NCBI GenBank assembly: GCA_964402175.1
Contig: CAYOBN010000003.1
Span: 1-64,000, forward strand
From: JAWKUK01 sp964402175
GTDB lineage: Bacteria > Planctomycetota > UBA1135 > GCA-002686595
DNA length: 64,000 nucleotides
Direction of reading: 5' to 3'
Shown here: positions 9,001 to 16,526 of the stretch, piece by piece
Numbering within the stretch: position 1 is the stretch's first letter
Layout of the letters: each line of letters opens with the position of its first letter
The notes under the pieces: generated by a model
Databases searched by the model: none
What the model saw: the letters and a program-made list of their open reading frames with translations, nothing else
What the model was told of the DNA's origin: nothing
Position numbers and translations under genes: made by a program

Positions 9001-10101
9001 GTGCTGCCAACGTTCTCCCTTTCCCTGTGCATGATCGTGCGGAACGAGGAGGCACGCCTCGCGCGTTGTCTCCAGTCCGTCCGGGGTGTCGTCGACGAGT
9101 TGATCGTCGTCGACACGGGCTCGACCGATGCCACCCGTGACATCGCACACCAGTTCGGGGCGCAGGTGGCGTCGTTCGAATGGTGTGACGACTTTGCAGC
9201 CGCGCGCAATCACTCCATCGCGCTCGCGCGCTCACTGTGGGTATTGGTGCTCGACGCAGATGAAGTGATCGTCACCCCCGATGCACGCCAGCGCCTCGAG
9301 GCGTTCGCGGCACAGCCCGGCATCTTTGCTGGCCAGATCGAACTGGAGAACATCACGGAGGATGGTGGTCGCTCCGTCACACTGCTGACGCGCCTCTTCG
9401 CTCGCCGACCCGGTGTCGCCTACGAGCGCGCGATCCACGAGCAGCTCGTGCTCAACGGCGCTCCGCTGCTCGGCCGTCCGACGGGCGTGAGGGTGCAGCA
9501 TGATGGGTACACTGCTGCGTCGCTCGCTGGCCGCGACAAGCTGGAGCGCAACGAGCGCCTCTTGCGCCGGCGCCTCGAGAGCGGAGCCAGCGACGGCTAT
9601 GACTGGTACCAACTCGGTCGCACGCTGGAGGTCGCGGGCCGCTTTGCCGATGCACTGGCTGCTTACGAACATGCCGTGGAGCTCGCGCGGGACGAAGACC
9701 CCCACCTACCGCACCTCTTCGAGTCCGCGGCTACCTGCCTGCGCTCGCTCGGCCGATCCCGACAGGCGCTCACCTGGCTGAGCCAAGTCGAAGCGCTCTT
9801 CCCCGAGCGCGCCGACATGGTGTTCATAATCGCACTGCTCGCGCTCGATGTCGGCGAGCTCCAGCGCGCCGAGAGCGGCTTTCAGCGCTGCCTGGAGCTC
9901 GGCCGTGGAGCACTTCGCCCCACATCCGCCGAATCGAGCTGGGCGGCGCGCACGACGGCCCCTGCCCACAACTTGGGTGTCCTGTACGAGTGCACCGGCC
10001 GCATCGCGGAGGCCCGCCGCGCCTACGAAACGGCCCTCTCGTTCCAGAGCGATCACTCAGGTGCCCGCGCCGGACTCGAGCGGCTGCGCGCGCTGGGTTG
10101 A
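9001..10101 (+). CDS. Family 2 glycosyltransferase with C-terminal TPR repeats
   Basis: 366 residues. The GT-A fold starts at once: the first beta strand, then M-I-V-R-N-E-E (11-17), V-D-T-G-S-T-D (38-44) and the metal-binding D-A-D-E (85-88). From about residue 200 the chain becomes TPR-like helices (Y-Q-L-G-R-T-L-E, A-Y-E-H-A-V-E, A-E-S-G-F-Q-R-C-L-E). Planctomycete and Firmicute relatives use this plan for protein or lipid-linked sugar transfer. GTG 9001 was preferred to ATG 9031, which would cut off the first strand. It closes the plus-strand glycan cluster, 6 nt short of the convergent CRTAC1-like gene. Confidence 0.8.
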   Translation: MLPTFSLSLCMIVRNEEARLARCLQSVRGVVDELIVVDTGSTDATRDIAHQFGAQVASFEWCDDFAAARNHSIALARSLWVLVLDADEVIVTPDARQRLEAFAAQPGIFAGQIELENITEDGGRSVTLLTRLFARRPGVAYERAIHEQLVLNGAPLLGRPTGVRVQHDGYTAASLAGRDKLERNERLLRRRLESGASDGYDWYQLGRTLEVAGRFADALAAYEHAVELARDEDPHLPHLFESAATCLRSLGRSRQALTWLSQVEALFPERADMVFIIALLALDVGELQRAESGFQRCLELGRGALRPTSAESSWAARTTAPAHNLGVLYECTGRIAEARRAYETALSFQSDHSGARAGLERLRALG

Positions 10102-10107
10102 TAGGCG

Positions 10108-11832
10108 TCAGCGCGCGATCTCCAGGATCGGCGGACGCTGCCCTGGGACGGTGTGCTCCGTGACCTCGCCGCTGGGCCAATGCACACGCAGCCGCGCGTC
10201 GGCGTCGATGGGTCCAGCGAAGCGCACTGTAGGCTCGCTGCTGGAGAGATAGCCGTCCGTGGTATGCACAACGCGGGCACGCCGTAGCTCGCTCGAGAGG
10301 AGCTCGACCCGCGCCCCTAGCGCGAACCGACGCCCTGTAAGCACACGCACCCGCAGGGCAGAATCGCGGCGCTCCAACGGGCATTGGTTTTCGTAGATTC
10401 GCACTCGGCCTGCGGCCGTGGTCACGACCAGATCGACGTCCCCGTCACCGTCGAGGTCCCCGTGTGCCAGCCCACGGCTCGTCTCGATCGGCCGGCTGAA
10501 GTCACCGGCATCGGCCAATGTGAAGCGCGGCTCAGGACCGTGCGCACCCAGGAACACCAAGTCAGGCTCGGCGTAGGGCCGCCAACGCTCGACTTCGTTC
10601 GCGCCAACGCGAATCGGCCCGCGCAGCACACGGCCGTGAGCACAGACGAGGTCCAACGCGCCGTCCAGATCCAAGTCGACCAACGCATTGCCAAAGCCCG
10701 TCAAGTCCACCGTCGGTGCAGCGAGCTGCGCTCGAACGGTGCGATCCGCGAAACGGGCTCCCTCTGCGCCGCCCGAGAGATAGAGCGTGTGTGTCTCCTG
10801 TGCGAGATGTGTCAGGCACAGGTCTTCACTGCCGTCGCCATCGACGTCGGCGCGTGCGACGCCCATGCTGGCCTCGGGACGCCCATCGCCGGAGAGAGCG
10901 ATGCCGAGGGTCAGCGCGGACTCTTCGAAGCGCCAAGCGGTGGGTGCGCCGCCCGAGCGCTGCAGCCACGCGTGATTCGCCTCCGCATCGTTGGCTGCGT
11001 AAAGGTCAACGAGGCCGTCGTGGTTGAGGTCGATGGCGGCGACGCCGAGGCCACGGCCCGCGCGAGCCGCGATGCCCGAGCTGGAGCTCACATCGCGGAA
11101 TGTCCCATCCCCGAGGTTCGCCAACAGGACATCGGAGACGCCCCTGTAGTTCACGGGAGACGGGTATTCGGGCTGTCCGCGGCTGTCGCGCGCTTGGTCG
11201 CGCGCCGGGTAATCCACGTAGTTGACGACGAAGAGGTCCAGGTGTCCATCTCCATTGATGTCGACCCAGGTCGATGATGCCCCCCAAGCGCTCGTCCCGG
11301 CGGCGCGGCGCACACCGGCGCTCTCGCTGACGTCTTCGAAGGTCGCGTCGCCACGATTGCGCAAGAGCACATCGGGGCCGTAACACGTCACGTAGAGGTC
11401 GTCGTCCCCGTCGTTGTCGTAGTCGCCCACGGCGACGCCCATGCCATAGTGGGCGCCGATCACTCCTGCGGCCGCGCTGCGGTCTTCGAACACTCCGTCG
11501 GCGCGCTGCATGAAGACGCGCGCGAGCCCATCCGCAGCGGGCGCCCCGTCTCTCCACCGACCGTGGGCGCAGACGAGGTCGAGCCGCCCATCCGCATCGA
11601 GATCGACGAGGGCGACACCGCCTGTCATCGAATCCGGCATGAAGTAGGCTCCATCGGCTGCACGCGCCAAGGAAACGCCGTCGAGCCCGAGCCTCGCGGT
11701 GCTCTCCACGAAGAGCCCCATCGGCTGCGCGGTGCCTGCTTGCTGCGGCGCGACCGACGGCGGAGGCTGCTCGGGCCGACAAGCAGCGAGCGCGACGAGC
11801 GCTGCGATGGGCCAACGCGTAGGCATCCGCAT
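10108..11832 (-). CDS. CRTAC1-like FG-GAP/VCBS repeat lipoprotein with UnbV/ASPIC domain
   Basis: 574 residues. A lipoprotein signal ends at Cys18 (L-A-A-C). The middle holds about seven FG-GAP/VCBS repeats of the form D-x-D-x-D-G-x-x-D-L (for example D-L-D-A-D-G-R-L-D-L, D-Y-D-N-D-G-D-D-D-L and D-I-N-G-D-G-H-L-D-L). These form calcium-binding blades of an integrin-alpha-like propeller. The last ~90 residues match the ASPIC/UnbV module (R-V-H-W-P-S-G-E). Such proteins are exported and probably take part in surface adhesion or polysaccharide binding, but none in this branch has a proven role. Two in-frame ATGs (11832, 11826) serve equally well. Confidence 0.85.
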   Translation of the reverse strand: MRMPTRWPIAALVALAACRPEQPPPSVAPQQAGTAQPMGLFVESTARLGLDGVSLARAADGAYFMPDSMTGGVALVDLDADGRLDLVCAHGRWRDGAPAADGLARVFMQRADGVFEDRSAAAGVIGAHYGMGVAVGDYDNDGDDDLYVTCYGPDVLLRNRGDATFEDVSESAGVRRAAGTSAWGASSTWVDINGDGHLDLFVVNYVDYPARDQARDSRGQPEYPSPVNYRGVSDVLLANLGDGTFRDVSSSSGIAARAGRGLGVAAIDLNHDGLVDLYAANDAEANHAWLQRSGGAPTAWRFEESALTLGIALSGDGRPEASMGVARADVDGDGSEDLCLTHLAQETHTLYLSGGAEGARFADRTVRAQLAAPTVDLTGFGNALVDLDLDGALDLVCAHGRVLRGPIRVGANEVERWRPYAEPDLVFLGAHGPEPRFTLADAGDFSRPIETSRGLAHGDLDGDGDVDLVVTTAAGRVRIYENQCPLERRDSALRVRVLTGRRFALGARVELLSSELRRARVVHTTDGYLSSSEPTVRFAGPIDADARLRVHWPSGEVTEHTVPGQRPPILEIAR

Positions 11833-12082
11833 CAGGTTACGGCGACGGCCCGGCTCCGCCAGTCCCTGCGGCGTCGGACGGGGCGCCTCGACGCCAGGGG
11901 CTCGCCCTCGGAGCCAACCCGGCGGCACCGCTTGGTCGTCGCGACACGACCGTAGCGAGACCGATTCCCGGCCCGCCGATCGGTGTGCAGTGCAGAGACA
12001 CACGCCACACGATGGGCGCGATCCAGCCACAGAGGCGTGCTGCGGCGGCGCCCACCGGGTCGCAATCCGCAGCGCCGGCACT

Positions 12083-12088
12083 TAGGAT
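12083..12088 (+). promoter_or_regulatory. Putative -10 element TAGGAT of the symporter gene
   Basis: TAGGAT ends 10 nt before the ATG at 12099, within the 266-nt divergent gap 11833-12098. No strong -35 is visible. The rest of this gap shows nothing recognisable. Confidence 0.3.
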
Positions 12089-12098
12089 CGACGCCCCC

Positions 12099-14294
12099 AT
12101 GCTGCTCTCCCCCCTCGATTGGGCCATCGTCGGCGCGTACGTGGCGCTCGCGCTCGCCTCCGGAGTGGTGCTTGCGCGCCGCGCAGGCAAAGACACGGAC
12201 GAGTACTTCCTCGCCGGCCGCCGTTTGCCTTGGTGGATCGCTGGCACGTCGATGGTGGCGACGACCTTCGCCTGCGACACGCCCCTCGTCATCACAGGCT
12301 GGGTCCGCACGGGGGGCATCTGGCGCAACTGGGAGTGGTGGTGCCTCGCCCTCTGCAACGTTCTGGCGGTGTTCCTGTTCGCACGGTACTGGCGCCGCGG
12401 GCGAGTGATGACGACCGCAGAGCTCGTCGAGCTGCGTTACGGCGGCCGCTCCGCCGGATTCCTGCGGGGCACCCTGGGTGTCTTCCAGGCGGGTTTGACC
12501 AATACGATCATCCTGAGCTGGGTGCTGCTCGCCGCTGCAAAGATCCTCGGCGTGCTCTTCGAGCTCGACAAACTCACCGCGGTTGTCCTGGCGTCGGCGA
12601 TCGCGCTCGTGTACGCCGTGCTCGCGGGGTTCTGGGCCGTCGTCGTGACCGACATCATCCAGTTCCCGCTGGCGCTCACTGGCGCCGTGGTGCTCGCCGT
12701 CTTTGCGTGGAGCGCGATCGATGGCGCAGCGGGGCTCGACGCTGCGGTCGCAGCGGGACAGGTCGCGGCAGAGCGGCTCGCGCTCTGGCCTAGCGCAGGA
12801 CCGAGCACGGGCCCCTGGGGCTGGCTGGATGCGTCCTTCTGGACCGCGCCGATCGCGGCCTTGGCGGTCTTCCTCGGCGTGCAGTGGTGGGCCTACGAGT
12901 ACGTAGACGGCGGCATCATCGCGGTCCAGCGGATCTCGGCGACACGCTCGGAGCGCGATGGTGTGCTCGCGATGCTCTGGTACAACGTCGCGCACTACGC
13001 GCTGCGCCCGTGGCCCTGGATCCTGGTCGCGCTCGCATCGCTGGTGCTCCTGCCCCAGATCGAGGTGCGAGCGCCGTTCGAGGGCACTCTGAAGTCCATT
13101 TCGAGCGCCAGCGGCCAAGAGCGCCTCGTCCTCACACCCGACAGCGGCGGTGAAGACGTGGTCCTGGACCTTCGAGCGCTCGAGACACGCGGCGTGTTCG
13201 GCGAAGGTGACCAGCCTTCGGGTTGGTTCCCGACCCAGGTGATGCTGAACGGTGAAGCGCGCGCCCTGGAGGCGGCGCCCGCCGGCGCGCGCTTCCGCAC
13301 GGACGAGGTCATCGCGCGCACGGACCCCGAGCGAGCCTACGTCGTGATGCTCGCGGGCCTTCTGCCCGCAGGCCTGCTGGGACTGGCGATCACGGCGCTG
13401 CTCGCGGCGTTCATGTCGACGATCGACACCCACGTGAACCTGGCGTCGTCGTTCTTCGTCAACGACATCTATCGGCGCTTCGTGCACCGCAGTGCGGCTC
13501 CGCGGACCTATGTCCTCGTCGGCCGTATGGCCTCTGTCGTGGCCCTCGCTCTCGGCGGCACGTTCGCCCTGCTCGCGGATTCGATCGGCGCGCTCTTTAC
13601 GTTCTTCCTGGCCTTCCTCTCGGGCGTGGGGCCGGTCTACGTGCTGCGTTGGCTGTGGTGGCGCGTCAAGGCGTCGACCGAGATCGTCGCGATGGTCGCA
13701 TCGAGCGCGACAGCGACGACACTGCACTTCGCAAGCGCGCTGCACGACCTGACAGGTCTGATGGTCTTCCGTCAAGTGGCTGAGCTCCGCTGGGAGCTCG
13801 CCGGACTGTCCGCCGACGGCCAGCTCACGGGCCCCGGGATCCTCGTGTTGACGGTGCTGGTCTCGACGTCCCTCGCGTTGCTTTCGCTCGTCCTGACGCC
13901 GCGCCCGCGGCCCGAGGCGCTCGTGGGCTTCTATCGCCGCGTGCGCCCGGCGGGTGCGTGGGGCCCGGTGCGTGCGCTGTGCCCGGGGGTCGAACGCCCG
14001 CGTGAGCTGGGCCCGGTGCTCGTCGGTTGGATCGGCGGACTCGCGACGATCTTCGGCGCGCTCTTCGGGATCGGTTGGTATCTGCTGGGACACACCGAGA
14101 GAGCGCTCGTCGCAGCGCTCGTCGCGTGTCTGGGCACCCACGCGGTCCGCAGCGCGCTGGCAGCGCTGCCCGCATACGACGAGGACGTAGGGCGCTCGCT
14201 CGCGCCCGCACGTGCGACGTTGCCGCCTGAAGTGCTGCAAGCTCCCGATGCGCCGCGCGGCGCGTTCGGACTGGATCAGGACGACGAGACCTGA
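12099..14294 (+). CDS. Sodium:solute symporter (SSS family) with extra hydrophilic insert
   Basis: 731 residues. TM1 follows the start directly. The segment D-T-D-E-Y-F-L-A-G-R-R-L-P-W-W and the G-T-S-M-V-A-T-T-F motif are hallmarks of Na+:solute symporters. About 13 TM helices are expected. The first part (to residue ~318) and later TMs (from ~410) fit the family. They are separated by a hydrophilic block of roughly 90 residues (about 320-408) that is absent from typical 500-600-residue members. The substrate cannot be read. ATG 12099 was chosen; the open frame extends upstream but has no membrane segments there. The stop codon abuts the convergent RND gene with no gap. Confidence 0.85.
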   Translation: MLLSPLDWAIVGAYVALALASGVVLARRAGKDTDEYFLAGRRLPWWIAGTSMVATTFACDTPLVITGWVRTGGIWRNWEWWCLALCNVLAVFLFARYWRRGRVMTTAELVELRYGGRSAGFLRGTLGVFQAGLTNTIILSWVLLAAAKILGVLFELDKLTAVVLASAIALVYAVLAGFWAVVVTDIIQFPLALTGAVVLAVFAWSAIDGAAGLDAAVAAGQVAAERLALWPSAGPSTGPWGWLDASFWTAPIAALAVFLGVQWWAYEYVDGGIIAVQRISATRSERDGVLAMLWYNVAHYALRPWPWILVALASLVLLPQIEVRAPFEGTLKSISSASGQERLVLTPDSGGEDVVLDLRALETRGVFGEGDQPSGWFPTQVMLNGEARALEAAPAGARFRTDEVIARTDPERAYVVMLAGLLPAGLLGLAITALLAAFMSTIDTHVNLASSFFVNDIYRRFVHRSAAPRTYVLVGRMASVVALALGGTFALLADSIGALFTFFLAFLSGVGPVYVLRWLWWRVKASTEIVAMVASSATATTLHFASALHDLTGLMVFRQVAELRWELAGLSADGQLTGPGILVLTVLVSTSLALLSLVLTPRPRPEALVGFYRRVRPAGAWGPVRALCPGVERPRELGPVLVGWIGGLATIFGALFGIGWYLLGHTERALVAALVACLGTHAVRSALAALPAYDEDVGRSLAPARATLPPEVLQAPDAPRGAFGLDQDDET

Positions 14295-16526
14295 TCAGCG
14301 CCGGCGCGCGAGCAGCACCAAGAACGCGGGCAACAACCAGACATCTGCGATGAACGCCGTGACGAGGGTCGTCGCGGCGAGCGCGCCGAAGGTGCGGATC
14401 GTCCCGAGGTCCGATGTCATGAGCTGTACGAATGCAGCGCTCAAGGTCAGGGTCGTCAGCGCCAGCGCCGGCAGCGTACGCTCGACGCTGTAGCGGGCCG
14501 CGCGCTCGACCGGCTCGCCCGACCCGCGCGCCTCGCGCCAGCGCTCCAGGACATGGATGGTGTCATCGGTCGCGATCCCGAGCGACAGTGTCAGCGCCGT
14601 CAACGCAGAGACGTCGACGCCGACACCGAAGAAGGCGAGCCCCGCGGCGGAGGCAGCGACGGGCAGGACATTCGGGACGACACTGGCGAGCCCCAGCCGC
14701 AGCGATCGGAACGCAACAGCCAAGGTCCCGAGGATCAAGACCGCCGCAAGGACGAGGCTGCGCGCGAGGTCACGCGCCACCGCGGTCACGGTCTCGAGGT
14801 ACGCGACTTGAGCGCCTACGAGCTTCGCTTCGACACCAGGGATCGCGATCTCGGCGAGCTCCTGCCGCACGCGCTGGAACTCGGGCAACAGGGCTGCGCT
14901 GCCCGCATCGGGGACACGCGCGTGTAGGACAGCGCTGCGCGCCGTCAGGTCGATGACCGGCGACAGCCACTCCGCTGGGGCGCCCGCCAAGGCGCTGAAC
15001 GCCAAGCCGTCGCGTAATGCTGGACTCAGAGATGCAGGGAGCACGCGCGACGCCAGCGCTTCGGCGAGCTGGTCCGGTCCGAGCGACGGATGCACGAGCG
15101 GGGCCGCGGCGAGCGCCTGTCGCGCTCGGCGCACGGCCTCGAGCACCTGCGTCGGTGGTGTGCTCGCTTGCCAATCGAAGCGCACGTAGACCGGAAGGAC
15201 ACCGCCGAGCTCACGATCGACCCGCGCGAGGGCTTGTGCGACGGTCCCACTGGCGGGCAGGTCGCTGACGGCCCGCCGGTCGAGCTTCAGGTGCGCGACG
15301 GAGGCGACACACGTCGCAGTGAGCGCGGCGCCGAAGAGCGACACGCGGCGCGGATGGCCGACCGCATAGCGGACACCGGCCATGATAGCGCGCGAGATCG
15401 CGCTGCCTTCTCGATAGCCCGTGTGCTCTTGCTGCGGCGCGCGGAGGACCGCATCGAACCGGGGCGGTCGGATACGCACCAGTGACCTGCCGAGCGGCGT
15501 GCGCGCCAACAACGGCAAGATCGACAACACCGAGACGAACGACACAACGGTGGCGGCGGCGCAGGAGAGGCCGAACTCTCGCACGATCGAGTTGTCCGTC
15601 AGCGCCAGGGACGTGAAGCCGATCCACGTCGTCAAGCTCGTCAGGGCGCACGGACGCCAGAGGTGCGCCACCGCCCGATCCATCGCCTCACCGTCGGTCG
15701 CGGCGCTCGTGCGCCTCCAGCGGGCGGCATCGATGACGATATGCAGTGCATCGGTGAAACCGATCGTCAACACGAGCAACGGTAGGACGATACCCGTGAA
15801 CCCCGCTGCGCCGAGCCCCACGAGCCGCAACGCGCCCAGCGCGAACCCGACGCCGAAGAGCGCCGGCAGCCCCGCAAGGAACGTCGCACGGATGTCGCGG
15901 AAGGCGAGCGAGGCGATGATGAAACCGAGCAACGCGCCTCCGAGCTGGAAGCGCCAACGCTCGCGCCCGAAAGCGGCGCGCTGCTCTGCGACGATCGGCC
16001 AGTTTCCGATCGCTTCGGCGTCGAGGCCCGTGCCGCGCAACGCCTCCCGTGCGGCCTGGGTCAGCTCCGCGAAATGCGCTGCGACACGGCTGCGGAAGGC
16101 TGCGTAGCGCTCGGTCTCCCAGCGCAGCGGCAAGAAGAGCCCACGCCCGTCCTCGAGGATCAGGACGTCGCGCACGAGAGGCGCTCGAGCGAGCTCCGAC
16201 AGCGGCCGATCACCTGCACCGGGCACCTCCCACGGCGCGAGGACCTCGGCATACCACGGCGCCGCCTCGAGGGTCCGAACGAGGTCGCGCACCGCGGAGT
16301 CTGCCGCGGGAGTCGTCACCGGCCCGAGGACCGCGAGGAACGTCGTGAAGCCGTCCAGATCGAAGCGATCGTGCAGCGCGACTGCGGAGTCCCACTCCGG
16401 CCCGTCTTCGAGGCGCTCGCGCGGTGCGTCCTGCAGCCACCCCGCAGCGGCGAGCAGCACCAGAGCGAGGGCGCCGAACACCGCGCGCCGGACGATGCGT
16501 GCCGGCACGGACGACAGGTGACTCAA
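14295..16526 (-). CDS. RND-superfamily exporter (MMPL/HAE-3-like)
   Basis: 743 residues. The layout is TM1, then a large extracytoplasmic loop, TM2-6, a second loop, and TM7-12. This is the duplicated arrangement of RND permeases. Conserved Asp-containing TM4/TM10 motifs are visible as G-F-T-D-A-L-H and G-I-A-T-D-D-T-I-H. HAE-3/MMPL relatives export lipids, hopanoids or hydrophobic compounds across the inner membrane using the proton gradient. The start is TTG at 16526, overlapping the kinase stop (TTGA), so it is coupled to the kinase as the last gene of a four-gene operon. Co-transcription with a YheT-like esterase and a lipoprotein hints at lipid export; the cargo is unknown. Confidence 0.85.
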   Translation of the reverse strand: MSHLSSVPARIVRRAVFGALALVLLAAAGWLQDAPRERLEDGPEWDSAVALHDRFDLDGFTTFLAVLGPVTTPAADSAVRDLVRTLEAAPWYAEVLAPWEVPGAGDRPLSELARAPLVRDVLILEDGRGLFLPLRWETERYAAFRSRVAAHFAELTQAAREALRGTGLDAEAIGNWPIVAEQRAAFGRERWRFQLGGALLGFIIASLAFRDIRATFLAGLPALFGVGFALGALRLVGLGAAGFTGIVLPLLVLTIGFTDALHIVIDAARWRRTSAATDGEAMDRAVAHLWRPCALTSLTTWIGFTSLALTDNSIVREFGLSCAAATVVSFVSVLSILPLLARTPLGRSLVRIRPPRFDAVLRAPQQEHTGYREGSAISRAIMAGVRYAVGHPRRVSLFGAALTATCVASVAHLKLDRRAVSDLPASGTVAQALARVDRELGGVLPVYVRFDWQASTPPTQVLEAVRRARQALAAAPLVHPSLGPDQLAEALASRVLPASLSPALRDGLAFSALAGAPAEWLSPVIDLTARSAVLHARVPDAGSAALLPEFQRVRQELAEIAIPGVEAKLVGAQVAYLETVTAVARDLARSLVLAAVLILGTLAVAFRSLRLGLASVVPNVLPVAASAAGLAFFGVGVDVSALTALTLSLGIATDDTIHVLERWREARGSGEPVERAARYSVERTLPALALTTLTLSAAFVQLMTSDLGTIRTFGALAATTLVTAFIADVWLLPAFLVLLARRR

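Noticed and set aside
11832..14240. 802-codon minus-strand open frame
   Set aside because: It runs antisense to the sodium:solute symporter and has no membrane segments or family motifs.
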